From the NCBI RefSeq assembly GCF_027706725.1, contig NZ_JAQFWQ010000010.1, positions 1 to 64,000 on the forward strand: a DNA stretch of 64,000 bases, written 5' to 3'. Below are positions 27,003 through 36,029 of the stretch, in pieces (the first letter of the stretch is position 1; each line of letters opens with the position of its first letter). The stretch is from Nocardiopsis endophytica. Lineage in GTDB: Bacteria > Actinomycetota > Actinomycetes > Streptosporangiales > Streptosporangiaceae. Below the pieces are notes generated by a model. The model worked only from the letters and a program-made list of their open reading frames with translations. It made no database searches and was not told where the DNA came from. The position numbers and the translations under genes are program-made.

Positions 27003-28085
27003 TCAGCCGTCGCTGGAGCGCTTCCAGATGTTGACGCCCAGCTCCTTGGAATGGGCGTCGATCGCGGACAGCTCATCGGCGGTCAGCTCGGGGCCGTGCA
27101 CCGCCTGCAGGCTGTCCTCCAGCTGCTCCACGCTGCTGGCGCCGATCAGCACCGAGGTCACGCGCGGGTCGCGCATCGCCCACTGGAGGGCGAGCTGGGC
27201 CAGCGTCTGCCCGCGGTCGGCGGCGATGCCGTTCAGGGCGCGGACCGTCGCCAGGCTGTCGTCGTTGAGCCACTCGGGGCGGAAGGACTTCTTCCCGGAC
27301 GCCGCCCGCGAGCCCTCGGGAACGCCGTCGAGGTACTTGCCGGTGAGCATGCCCTGGGCCAGCGGGGAGAAGGCGATGCAGCCCATCCCCTCGGCCTCCA
27401 GGGTGTCCAGCAGCCCGGTGTCCTCGATCCACCGGTTCACCATCGAGTAGGAGGGCTGGTGGATGAGCAGCGGGGTGCCCAGCCCCCGCATGATCGCGGC
27501 GGCCTCGGCGGTGCGCTCCGGGGAGTAGGAGGAGATCCCCGCGTAGAGCGCCTTGCCCGAGCGCACGGCGGCGTCCAGGGCGCCCATCGTCTCTTCCAGC
27601 GGGGTGTCGGGGTCGAACCGGTGGCTGTAGAAGATGTCGACGTGGTCCAGGCCCATCCGGGCCAGCGACTGGTCGAGGCTGGCCAGCAGGTACTTGCGCG
27701 ATCCCCCGCCGCTGCCGTAGGGGCCGGGCCACATCTCGTACCCCGCCTTGGTGGAGACGACCAGCTCGTCCCGGTAGGCGCGGAAGTCCTCGCGCAGCAC
27801 GCGGCCGAAGTTCAGCTCGGCCGAGCCGGGCGGCGGGCCGTAGTTGTTGGCCAGGTCGAAGTGGGTGACGCCGAGGTCGAAGGCCCGGCGCAGCACCGCC
27901 CGCTGGTCGGCCAGCGCCCGGTCGTCGCCGAAGTTGTGCCACAGCCCCAGCGAGATCGCCGGCAGGTCGAGCCCGCTGCGCCCCGTGCGCCGGTAGGGCA
28001 TGCGCCCGTCGTAGCGGTCGGAGTCGGCGCGGTGGACCCCCGCGCTCGGAACGTCCAGTCGCGGAATGTCTGCTTCTCGCACCAT
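27003..28085 (-). CDS. aldo/keto reductase, YghZ-like
   Basis: NADPH-dependent TIM-barrel reductase of 360 residues. It matches the YghZ (glyceraldehyde 3-phosphate reductase) group: RYDGRMPYRRTGRSGLDLPAISLGLWHNFG is close to the family N-terminus, and the catalytic Tyr lies in DLANNYG, Lys in STKAGY and His in FYSHRFD. The start at 28085 (MVREADIP) gives the usual pre-barrel extension; MPYRR at 28001 is an alternative. Physiological substrate unknown, likely methylglyoxal-type or sugar aldehydes. Confidence 0.88.
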   Translation of the reverse strand: MVREADIPRLDVPSAGVHRADSDRYDGRMPYRRTGRSGLDLPAISLGLWHNFGDDRALADQRAVLRRAFDLGVTHFDLANNYGPPPGSAELNFGRVLREDFRAYRDELVVSTKAGYEMWPGPYGSGGGSRKYLLASLDQSLARMGLDHVDIFYSHRFDPDTPLEETMGALDAAVRSGKALYAGISSYSPERTAEAAAIMRGLGTPLLIHQPSYSMVNRWIEDTGLLDTLEAEGMGCIAFSPLAQGMLTGKYLDGVPEGSRAASGKKSFRPEWLNDDSLATVRALNGIAADRGQTLAQLALQWAMRDPRVTSVLIGASSVEQLEDSLQAVHGPELTADELSAIDAHSKELGVNIWKRSSDG

Positions 28086-28173
28086 GGGTCCCATCATTCC
28101 ATCTCGGAACAGTGGGACGTGCACCGATGGGCGCCCCGCTGCCACCCCCCGCCCCCCTGGTCCGGCTACCGGG

Positions 28174-30240
28174 TCAGCAGCCGATGTCCTTGCCCTTGGA
28201 GTGCCAGATGGCCACCACCGAGGGGCGCGGGAAGTCCCCGAAGGGCCACGTGCTCTGCGGCTCCTCCGCGGTGCCGTCCTCACCGGGGTGCTGCGGCGCG
28301 ATGAACACCGTCTTCTGGTCCTCGGTGATGAGCGGGCCGCAGCACTCGGCGCCCAGCGGCACGGTGGCGAAGGTCTTCAGCTCGCCCTTGTACTTGCCGT
28401 GCATGGGGACCGCGTGCAGGGCGTCGTTGATCTCCAGCTTGCCCTGGCCGTCGGTGGAGATCCACAGGTTGCCGTGCTCGTCGAAGGTGAGGTTGTCCGG
28501 CGACGAGATCGGCGCCACCTTCGACTTGTCGTACCCGGCGAAGTAGGTGCTCTCGTCCTCGGGGTCGCCGCAGACGATGGGCACGTCCCAGGTGAACTCC
28601 GTGGCCCCGGCGTCGTTCCCGGCCTCGGTGATCTCCAGGATGTGGCCGTGCTTGTTGGGCCCGCGCGGGTTGGGCTCGTCCGCCTGGCCGGGCTCGCGCG
28701 AGCTGTTGTTGGTCAGCGCGCAGTAGACCTTGCCGGTGACCGGGTTGGGCTCGAAGTCCTCGGGCCGGTCCATCTTGGTGGCGCCCGCCTTGTCGGCGGC
28801 GATGCGGGTGTAGACCAGCACCTCGGCCACGCTCATGCCCTCGACGAAGCTCTCGGTGTCGGTGCACAGCGCGACCCACTCGCCGACGCCGTCGAAGGCG
28901 CCGTCGGAGGGCAGCGCGCCGGAGCCGTCGATCTCCTCGGCCGGGCTGTTGCCGCTCAGCTTGGCGACGTAGAGCGTCCCGGTGTCGAGCAGGGTGGCGT
29001 TGTGCCGGGCCGAGCCCTCCCGGAACCTCTTGGCGCTGACGAACTTGTACATGTAGTCGAAGCGCTCGTCGTCGCCCAGGTAGACCGCCACGCGCCCGTC
29101 GTCGGTGATGCGCGGGTTGGCGCCCTCGTGCTTGAACCGGCCCAGCATGGTGCGCTTGCGCGGCTTGGCCTCGGGGTCGGTCGGGTCGATCTCGACGATC
29201 CAGCCGAAGCGGTTGGCCTCGTTGGGGTGCTTGGACAGGTCGAACCGCTCGTCGACGCGGTTCCAGCGCCGCCCCTCCTCGCCGCCGGTCATGCCGTAGC
29301 GGGCCAGCTTCTCCCGGACGTCCTCGGGGGCGCTGTCGGCGTTGACGAAGTACTGGTTGAAGTTCTCCTCGCCGGAGAGGAACGTGCCCCACGGGGTGGT
29401 GCCGCCGGAGCAGTTGTTCAGCATGCCGAGCACCTCGGTGCCCGACGGGTCGGCCTCGGTGCGCAGCAGCTCGTCCCCGGCGGCCGGGCCGGTGATCTCG
29501 AAGGGCGTGGTGCCGGTGATGCGCCGGTTGAAGGGCCGCTCGCCCCCGGCGGGCTTCCACTGCCCGGTGCGGCCCACCCGCTCGATCTCCACGACCGAGC
29601 CGCCGTGCGCCTCCATGGCGGTGCGGATCTGCTCCTCGGTGGCGGTGTCGTCGGAGTACCCGCGGAACATCAGCCCCTCGTTGGTGTACTCGTGGTTGAC
29701 GTACAGCAGCGCGCGCTGCGGCCGGTGCCTGCCGCCCTTGCCGTAGCCGTTGCCGCGGTCCAGCGGGACGAAGCCGACGTAGTCGCAGTTGTAGCCGAAC
29801 TGCTTGGCCTGGGCCTCGGCGGTCTGGTTCTCGAAGTCGAACTCGGGGGCGTCCGGCAGCACGGGGTCGCCCCAGCTGATGACGACCTCCTGCTCGTAGC
29901 CCTTGGGCACCTCGACGGCGTCCGAGTCGCCCGGCGGCAGGCCCTCGAAGCGCAGGCGCGGGTTGCCCCTGCCGTTCTTCGGGTCGGCCATGGCGGGCGC
30001 GGCCAGCCCGCCGAGGGCGGCGAACCCGGCGGCGGCCCCGGTGCCCACGGCCCCGGCGCGCAAGGCGTTCCGGCGCGAGACCATGGCGCTGAAGATGTCG
30101 CCGAAATAGGGGTTCGCGCTGGTGTTGGGGGCCTCGTGGAAGCAGGCGTCGCCGCAGCGGAGGCGGCAGGTGACCCTGGATCTCCCGCCGCCCGCCTGGC
30201 CGATGATCGGCAGGGAGCGTCGGGGCGCGGAATCGGGCAC
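28174..30240 (-). CDS. PhoX-family alkaline phosphatase (DUF839)
   Basis: Secreted phosphatase of 688 residues using calcium and iron in characterised relatives. As in many PhoX proteins the twin-arginine signal is internal: after a Cys-containing lead and NPYFGDIFSAM comes SRRNALRAGAVGTGAAAG. Conserved features include NHEYTNEG, the NNCSGGTTPWGTFLSGEEN cysteine segment, and a C-terminal DNLTFDEHGNLWISTDGQG. GTG at 30240 has AGGAGG six bases before it; the frame is open further upstream. Likely scavenges phosphate from organic esters outside the cell. No PHO box was recognised. Confidence 0.9.
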   Translation of the reverse strand: MPDSAPRRSLPIIGQAGGGRSRVTCRLRCGDACFHEAPNTSANPYFGDIFSAMVSRRNALRAGAVGTGAAAGFAALGGLAAPAMADPKNGRGNPRLRFEGLPPGDSDAVEVPKGYEQEVVISWGDPVLPDAPEFDFENQTAEAQAKQFGYNCDYVGFVPLDRGNGYGKGGRHRPQRALLYVNHEYTNEGLMFRGYSDDTATEEQIRTAMEAHGGSVVEIERVGRTGQWKPAGGERPFNRRITGTTPFEITGPAAGDELLRTEADPSGTEVLGMLNNCSGGTTPWGTFLSGEENFNQYFVNADSAPEDVREKLARYGMTGGEEGRRWNRVDERFDLSKHPNEANRFGWIVEIDPTDPEAKPRKRTMLGRFKHEGANPRITDDGRVAVYLGDDERFDYMYKFVSAKRFREGSARHNATLLDTGTLYVAKLSGNSPAEEIDGSGALPSDGAFDGVGEWVALCTDTESFVEGMSVAEVLVYTRIAADKAGATKMDRPEDFEPNPVTGKVYCALTNNSSREPGQADEPNPRGPNKHGHILEITEAGNDAGATEFTWDVPIVCGDPEDESTYFAGYDKSKVAPISSPDNLTFDEHGNLWISTDGQGKLEINDALHAVPMHGKYKGELKTFATVPLGAECCGPLITEDQKTVFIAPQHPGEDGTAEEPQSTWPFGDFPRPSVVAIWHSKGKDIGC

Positions 30241-30821
30241 GGAACTCCTCCTGGAGGTCAACGGGGTGATGCGTGCGGGCCCCGTCGGCCGTGCGAGCCG
30301 TGGCCGGCGGCGCCCGGACCGTCCCGACACTGGCGAAGGCGCTGCTCGCGGCGGTGAAGACGCGGTGAATGCACCGCCAACACACCGGCACGCATTGCCC
30401 TCCCCTTGTGTCCGGGCCCACATCTGAGACGCACCGTAGCCGAAACACCTCTCGCCGTGGAGGCCCCTTCACCGGCCTGTCACCCGGCCCCTACCCGCGC
30501 GCGGCCCCGTGTCCACCCGGGCGTGCGTGCCGCATCCCCTGCCGCACGGGGGTTCCGTGCCGCACACCACCCCCCGTGCGACTCACCGGACGTCAGCGGG
30601 CGTATCCTGTCCGTTGGATTCGTCTCCCCTGACCGCGGACGGTGCCCCACCCCCTCCGGCGCCGACCGCCCGACAAGTCCACACCGTCCCCCAGACGAGC
30701 GGTCCTCGGCCGATTCCTCCAGCGCCGTGACCCGCGCGGGCATCGGACGCCGCCCGGCGAGGACCCGCTCGGACGCGCCCCGCGCCCGGGCACGATCCAT
30801 CCGTCCATCGATCGTCCGGCG
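30241..30821. other. divergent intergenic region, 581 bases
   Basis: Between leftward phoX and a rightward HATPase gene; promoters for both should be here. Apart from the ribosome site at 30245-30255, I found no clear motif, hairpin or gene. Confidence 0.45.
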
Positions 30822-31391
30822 ATGACCATGACAGAGCACCCCGCAGAGCCCGACGCCCCGGGGCCCCCGGCCCGCCGCCGGTTCCCGGGCCTGGCCCACC
30901 AGATCAAGCACGCGCGCCGCTTCGTGGAGCGGGCGCTGGCGCACAGCCCCGAGGCCGCGACCGCGACCCTGCTCACCAGCGAGCTGGCCACCAACGCCAT
31001 CACCCACAGCGCCTCGGGGACCTCCGGGGGCAAGTTCGAGGTCACCGTGCGCACCGCCCCGGGGTGGACCCGGGTGGAGGTGCGCGACCTGGGCAGCCCC
31101 GAGCACCCGCGGGCCCAGCACCGCGACCCCTACGACACCGCCGAGCACGGGCGGGGGCTGGACCTGGTGGAGGCGCTGGCCGCCAAGTGGGGGACCGAGC
31201 ACCGCCCCGGCGGGCTGGGCCGGACCGTCTGGTACGAGCTGGTCTGGGAGGAGGCCGACGAGGCCGCCCCGCACCCCGGACCGCTCGGCGAGGCCCCCGG
31301 GGAGCACCCCGAGAACCCACACGACCAACTCCCCGAAGGGGCCGCGGAGGACGCCGCCGGCCCCGGGGCCGCCGCCCGCCGCACCGCCTGA
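30822..31391 (+). CDS. HATPase_c regulator, anti-sigma-factor kinase-like
   Basis: A 189-residue stand-alone GHKL ATPase. The N box is LLTSELATNAITHS (about 56-69), the second box VEVRDLGSPEHP and the glycine box GRGLDLVEALAAKWG, the pattern of the RsbW/SpoIIAB-like regulators that are abundant in Streptomyces and relatives. The C-terminal 45 residues are disordered and acidic. It has no partner (anti-anti-sigma or DUF397 gene) next to it. Target unknown. Confidence 0.83.
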   Translation: MTMTEHPAEPDAPGPPARRRFPGLAHQIKHARRFVERALAHSPEAATATLLTSELATNAITHSASGTSGGKFEVTVRTAPGWTRVEVRDLGSPEHPRAQHRDPYDTAEHGRGLDLVEALAAKWGTEHRPGGLGRTVWYELVWEEADEAAPHPGPLGEAPGEHPENPHDQLPEGAAEDAAGPGAAARRTA

Positions 31392-31424
31392 GGGGCCCAC
31401 CCGAAGGGCCCCGGACACGACGAA

Positions 31425-31448
31425 GGGTCTCCCCCGCGGGGGAGACCC
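31425..31448. terminator. terminator hairpin
   Basis: GGGTCTCCCCC (31425-31435), GC, and GGGGGAGACCC (31438-31448). It stands between the rightward HATPase gene and the leftward small gene and may serve both. Confidence 0.75.
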
Positions 31449-31503
31449 CGTCCGTCGGTACGTCGTCGCCGTGGTCGGCTGTGGCTGGGCCCAGGCCCGA
31501 GCA

Positions 31504-31698
31504 CTACTCGCTCCTTTCGGCCCCGTCGGTCCGCGCGTCCTGCACGCCCTGCCCCTCCTGCTCGTCCGCGTCGGCGCCGAACACCTTGGCGCGGTACTTC
31601 TCGTAGAGTTCGCGGGCGTAGTCCTTGGCCTCCTGTGACGGTTCCTCCCCCAGTTCCTGGCGGACGAGGTCGTCGAGGTCCCTGTCCCTGCTATCCAT
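31504..31698 (-). CDS. small acidic protein, unknown function
   Basis: A 64-residue, highly charged, probably helical soluble protein (MDSRDRDLDDLVRQELGEE, then YARELYEKYRAKVFG). Codon use is typical of the genome, so I take it as real although no family is recognised. Its start is well separated from the RND pump behind it. It is not part of the longer open frame that runs through this region. Confidence 0.6.
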   Translation of the reverse strand: MDSRDRDLDDLVRQELGEEPSQEAKDYARELYEKYRAKVFGADADEQEGQGVQDARTDGAERSE

Positions 31699-31919
31699 AA
31701 AGGGCAGCTTGCCTGGGATAACAGCCGATCGCAAAACGGCGCGGCGGAGTCGGGGGACACCGCCGCGGGGGCTGCGGGCCAGGTCGGGGGGCCTACGGGG
31801 GCGCCGCCCCAGCGCACAGGCGCGCGGGGGCGGCGGGCGGTGTCCACCGCCCGCCGCCCCCGCGGGGGAATCCGGCTCCCCGCTCACGCGGGTTCCGGTC
31901 CGGCCGCGGCCGGACCGGG

Positions 31920-34900
31920 TCAGCCGGCCTCCGGCCCCTCGCCCGGGGCCGCGGCGGCCCCGGCGCGCTCGCGCTCCCGCTCGGCGCGGACCTCGGCCAG
32001 CGCGGCCTCGCGCTTGGCGGCCCGGCGCTTGGCGCGGCGCTCCTTGCGGCCCTCGGCCATGGTGTAGAGCACCGGCACGAGCACCAGGGTGAGCAGCGTC
32101 GAGGTGAACAGGCCGCCGATGACCACCAGGGCCAGCGGCTGGGAGATGAACGCCCCGCCGCCGGTGATGCCCAGCGCCATCGGGGTGAGCGCCCCCATGG
32201 TGGCCAGCGCCGTCATCAGGATCGGACGCAGCCGGTGCCGGGAGCCCTCCACGACCGCCTCGCGCAGCTCCATGCCCTGCGACCGGTACTGGTTGATCAG
32301 GTCGATCAGCACGATGGCGTTGGTGACCACCACGCCGATCAGCATCAGCAGGCCGATCATGGCCGGCAGCCCCAGCGGCTGGCCGGTGAGCATCAGCAGG
32401 CCCAGCGACCCGGTGGCGGCGAAGGGGATCGACACCAGCAGGATGAAGGGCTGCATGAGGCTCTTGAAGGTGGCGACCATGATCAGGTAGACGATCACCA
32501 CCGCGGCCAGCATGGCGATGCCGAGCTGGGCGAAGGCCTCGCTCTGGTCGGAGCTGACGCCCCCGATCTCGGCCGAGGCGCCCTCGGGCAGGTCCAGCCC
32601 GTCCAGCGCCTGCGCCAGCTCGGCGCTGACCCTGCCCAGGTCGTCGGCGGTCGGCGAGGCCGACACCGTGGCGCTGGTGACGCCGTCGGCGCGGTTGAGC
32701 TCCGGCGCCTGCACGACCTCCTCGACGTCGGCGACGTCCTTGAGCTCGACCGTGCCGCCCGCGGGCGCGGCCAGCTCCAGCTGCTCCAGGTCCTCCACCG
32801 ACTCGGGGGCGGCCTGGACGTGCACGACCACGTCGTGGCGGCGGTCGTCGACGGTGGCGCTGCCGACCGTCTCGCCCTGGAAGGCCCGGGAGACGGCCTG
32901 GCCGACCTGGGCCTCGCTCAGCCCCTCCTCGGCGGCCTCCTCCTTGTCGACCCGCACCTCCAGCATGGGCAGGGCGGCGGAGATGCTGTTCTCCACGTCG
33001 GCGGCGCCGTCGATGCCGCGCACGGCCTCCTCGACCTCGTCGGCGGCCTCCTCCAGCGTCTCCGGGTCGTCCGCGGTGACCTGGACCTCCAGCGCCGAGC
33101 CCATCCCGCCGGCGTCGGCGAGCACGACCTCGTTGTCGGTGTCCACGTCGGCGAAGGCCTGGCGCAGCTTCTCCTTGTAGACCGCCTGGTCGCCGTCGGG
33201 GTCGGTGGTGATGGTGAAGCTGGTGGAGCCGGCCCCGCCGCCGCCGGCCATCGCGGCCATCGGGTCGCCGCCGCCGATGGCGGCCTGGTAGGAGTCGACC
33301 CAGGCGAGCCCGTCCAGCTTCTCCTCGACCTTCTCGGCCTCGGCGTCGGCCTCCTCGACGGAGGTGCCGGGCGGCAGCTCCTGGGTGGCCTGGTAGGTGT
33401 TCTGCCCCTCGTCGCCGAGGAAGTTGGTCTTCAGGGCGGGGCTGAAGGCCAGCGCGAACGTGCCGATCAGCAGCGCGACGCAGGCGGTCAGGGACAGCAC
33501 CCGGTGGCGGGTGGTCCACCGGATGACCGGCAGGTAGGCGCGCTGCAGCGGGGAGCGCAGCTCCTTGGCGCGCTCCTCGGCCATGATCCGCTCGGCCTCC
33601 TCCGGCGGGACCGGCCGCGGCTTCATGAACCAGTAGGCCAGCACCGGGATGATGGTCAGCGCCACCAGCAGGGAGGCGGCCAGGGCGATGCTGACGGTGA
33701 CCGCGAAGGGCCGGAACAGCTCGCCGACCATGCCGCCGACGAAGCCGATCGGCAGGAACACGGCGATGGTGGTCAGCGTGGAGGAGGTGATCGCGGTGGC
33801 GACCTCGCGGGTGCCGGTGGCGACCGCCTCCATCTTCTCCTTGCCGTAGCCCAGGTGGCGGCGGATGTTCTCCAGCACCACGATGGAGTCGTCGACCACG
33901 CGGCCGATGGAGACGGTGATGGCGCCCAGGGTGAGGATGTTCAGGCTGTAGCCGAAGACCTCCATGCCGATCATCGACACCAGCAGCGACACCGGGATGG
34001 ACACCGCCGCCACCAGCGTCGAGCGCACCGAGAGCAGGAACGCCAGGATGATGGCGATGGCGAAGGCCAGGCCGAGCACGCCCTCCTCGAACATCGCGAC
34101 GATGGACTCGTCGATGTAGGGCGCCTGGTCGAAGACGACGCTGACATCGGCGTCGCCGCCCAGCGCCTGCTCGATGTCGCCCATGCGGTCCTGGACCGCC
34201 TCGGAGATCTCGACGGTGTTGCCCTCGGGGGTCTTCAGGATCATCAGGCCCAGGCTGGGCTTGCCGTCGGTGCGGGTGACCGAGCCGCTGTCCTCGGTCT
34301 CCATCGCGACGTCCGCGACCTCGCCCAGGCGCACCGGCTCGGGTGCGGCCTGCGGGGCCCCGGCCGCGCCGGCCGCCCCGGCCGCGCCCCCGGCACCTGC
34401 GGCACCCGCGGCGCCCTGGCCCCCGGCGGCGGCCCCGCCGCCCCCGGCACCGGGCACCACCTGGACGTCCTCGATGTCCTCCAGGGACTCAAGGCGCGAT
34501 CCGGTGGTCACCGTCAGGGTGCGGTCGTCCTCGGTGATGTCGCCGCCGGGCGAGAGCACGCCGCTGGACTGCAGGGCGGCGGTGACGTCGGCCTCGCTGA
34601 GCCCGGCGTCCTCCAGCTCGTCCTCGTCGGGGGTGACCGCGACGGAGGACTCCTCGACACCGGTCACCGTCGCGGCGCGCACGCCGTCGATGGACTCGAT
34701 CTCGGGGACCACGGTCTCCCGCAGCGGCTCGGCCAGCGCCTGGGCGTCGTCGTCGCCCGCGCCGACCGCCAGCATGACCACCGGCATGTCGTCCAGGCCG
34801 AAGGACTGGACGCTGGGGTCCACGTCGTCGGGCAGCTGCCCCTCGACCTGGTCGACGGCGCGCTGGACGTCGCGCACCACGTCGTCGGTGCTGTCGCCGT

Positions 34901-35192
34901 AGTCGAACTCGGCGACCACCTGCGCGCTCCCGTTGGAGGAGGTGGAGGTGTAGGAGGAGATGCCGGACACGCCCTTGACGGCCTGCTCCAGCGGCAGCGT
35001 GACCTCGTTCTCCACCACCTCGGGCGAGGCGCCCTGGTACTGGGCGCCGACCATCACCATGGGCAGGTCCATGGAGGGCATCAGCTCGCGCTTGGCCGAG
35101 CCTGCGGCGAGCACGCCGAAGACCACGGCCGACAGCGTGACCAGCAGGATCAGCGCGCGGTTGCCCAGGGACGTCGTGACCAGTCGGTTCAT
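31920..35192 (-). CDS. RND efflux transporter permease, AcrB/HAE1-like
   Basis: Large exporter of 1090 residues with 12 predicted helices: first helix at 13-33, two outer domains and the helix-4 proton relay GRVVDDSIVVLENI near 430 (paired Asp). An unusual Ala/Gly-rich insert of about 40 residues (near 244-284) sits in the first outer domain. No membrane fusion protein or outer-membrane partner is nearby, as expected in a Gram-positive. Likely exports drugs, lipids or secondary metabolites. Ends in a charged Arg/Glu/Ala tail. Confidence 0.9.
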   Translation of the reverse strand: MNRLVTTSLGNRALILLVTLSAVVFGVLAAGSAKRELMPSMDLPMVMVGAQYQGASPEVVENEVTLPLEQAVKGVSGISSYTSTSSNGSAQVVAEFDYGDSTDDVVRDVQRAVDQVEGQLPDDVDPSVQSFGLDDMPVVMLAVGAGDDDAQALAEPLRETVVPEIESIDGVRAATVTGVEESSVAVTPDEDELEDAGLSEADVTAALQSSGVLSPGGDITEDDRTLTVTTGSRLESLEDIEDVQVVPGAGGGGAAAGGQGAAGAAGAGGAAGAAGAAGAPQAAPEPVRLGEVADVAMETEDSGSVTRTDGKPSLGLMILKTPEGNTVEISEAVQDRMGDIEQALGGDADVSVVFDQAPYIDESIVAMFEEGVLGLAFAIAIILAFLLSVRSTLVAAVSIPVSLLVSMIGMEVFGYSLNILTLGAITVSIGRVVDDSIVVLENIRRHLGYGKEKMEAVATGTREVATAITSSTLTTIAVFLPIGFVGGMVGELFRPFAVTVSIALAASLLVALTIIPVLAYWFMKPRPVPPEEAERIMAEERAKELRSPLQRAYLPVIRWTTRHRVLSLTACVALLIGTFALAFSPALKTNFLGDEGQNTYQATQELPPGTSVEEADAEAEKVEEKLDGLAWVDSYQAAIGGGDPMAAMAGGGGAGSTSFTITTDPDGDQAVYKEKLRQAFADVDTDNEVVLADAGGMGSALEVQVTADDPETLEEAADEVEEAVRGIDGAADVENSISAALPMLEVRVDKEEAAEEGLSEAQVGQAVSRAFQGETVGSATVDDRRHDVVVHVQAAPESVEDLEQLELAAPAGGTVELKDVADVEEVVQAPELNRADGVTSATVSASPTADDLGRVSAELAQALDGLDLPEGASAEIGGVSSDQSEAFAQLGIAMLAAVVIVYLIMVATFKSLMQPFILLVSIPFAATGSLGLLMLTGQPLGLPAMIGLLMLIGVVVTNAIVLIDLINQYRSQGMELREAVVEGSRHRLRPILMTALATMGALTPMALGITGGGAFISQPLALVVIGGLFTSTLLTLVLVPVLYTMAEGRKERRAKRRAAKREAALAEVRAERERERAGAAAAPGEGPEAG

Positions 35193-35585
35193 CGCGCGCC
35201 TCCGCTCAGCGGCGCGCCCGGGGACGGGCGGCCGGTCGCGGGGTCGCCAAGAGCGTTCTCGGCAAATGGGGACATGAGAGTCGGTGCTCCTCGACGGAAG
35301 TTCTGATCGTGCGGTCGCCGCCGCGCCGGACCGCGCGCCTGTGCGCGGTGCCGCGCCGGGCGGTCGGGAATCACCCGCGGGCGGGAACGGGGCCGCCGGG
35401 TGTGCCGGGCACGCGAATCACACGATACTTCGCGTCTCGGAGCAGGGTGGGGCGGGTGGGGCCGGATTCAGGGGTCTCTCAGGGGCGTGTCAGCCCCGTG
35501 TCAGGGTCGGCGTTACCGGCTCGTGTCCGGGGCCGGAACGGGACGGTCCGGGAGCGGCCGCGCGGGAACTCCGCGCGGTGGGGGG
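35193..35585. other. intergenic, 393 bases
   Basis: Upstream of the leftward RND gene and downstream of the leftward CmtR-like gene. Contains an operator-like inverted repeat at 35411-35435; otherwise nothing recognised. Confidence 0.5.
35411..35435. promoter_or_regulatory. inverted repeat upstream of the RND gene
   Basis: ACGCGAA, an 11-base spacer, then TTCGCGT. On the minus strand the spacer contains GTATCG, a possible -10 region about 220 bases before the RND start. Operator role is inferred from shape only. Confidence 0.35.
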
Positions 35586-35924
35586 TCAGCCCGCGGGCAC
35601 GGGGGTGCTCTCCCCCGGCGGGGTGTGCTCCTCGGCCACGCCCCAGACCACGTCCAGCAGGTCCTCCAGGGCGTGCGCGAGGGAGGCGTCGACCAGCTCG
35701 TAGGTGACCTGGCGGCCCTGCTGGCGGCCCTGCACCAGGCCGCATTCGCGCAGGCAGGCGAGGTGGTTCGAGACGTTCTGCCGGGTAAGACCCAGCGTGT
35801 CGGCGAGCCCGGCGGGGTGGCTGGGCCCCTCCAGCAGGGCGAGCAGCATGCGGCAGCGCGTCGGGTCGGCCAGGGCGCGGCCGAGGCGGTGGATCGCGGT
35901 CAGGCGCTGCTCGGAGGTCAACAT
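35586..35924 (-). CDS. cmtR: ArsR/SmtB-family metal-sensing repressor, CmtR-like
   Basis: Winged-helix repressor of 112 residues, closely resembling mycobacterial CmtR from the first residue (MLTSEQRL... RLGRALADPTRCR), which fixes the start at 35924. The recognition helix TRQNVSNHLACLRECGLV carries Cys57 and Cys61, the cadmium/lead ligands of CmtR. The third CmtR ligand, a Cys near 102, is absent; the tail reads EEHTPPGES. It may use His/Glu or sense another metal. Divergent from a CDF exporter, whose promoter it probably controls through the CTGT-N4-ACAG repeats. No Shine-Dalgarno is visible, so the mRNA may be leaderless. Confidence 0.85.
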   Translation of the reverse strand: MLTSEQRLTAIHRLGRALADPTRCRMLLALLEGPSHPAGLADTLGLTRQNVSNHLACLRECGLVQGRQQGRQVTYELVDASLAHALEDLLDVVWGVAEEHTPPGESTPVPAG

Positions 35925-35945
35925 GAAAACCATTTTACAGTATTT

Positions 35946-35976
35946 GCTGTATAGACAGCCGAGGCTGTATAAACAG
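35946..35976. promoter_or_regulatory. duplicated operator-like motif CTGTATARACAG
   Basis: GCTGTATAGACAG (35946-35958) and GCTGTATAAACAG (35964-35976) are direct copies 18 bases apart, each an imperfect CTGT-N4-ACAG palindrome. An opposed ACAG...CTGT pair sits just left (about 35937-35950). They fill the gap between the metal repressor and the CDF exporter. Confidence 0.6.
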
Positions 35977-36029
35977 TGACGGCTGAACCGTTTGGCGGCG
36001 CACCGCCGCCCGTACCGACAGGAGGCGCC

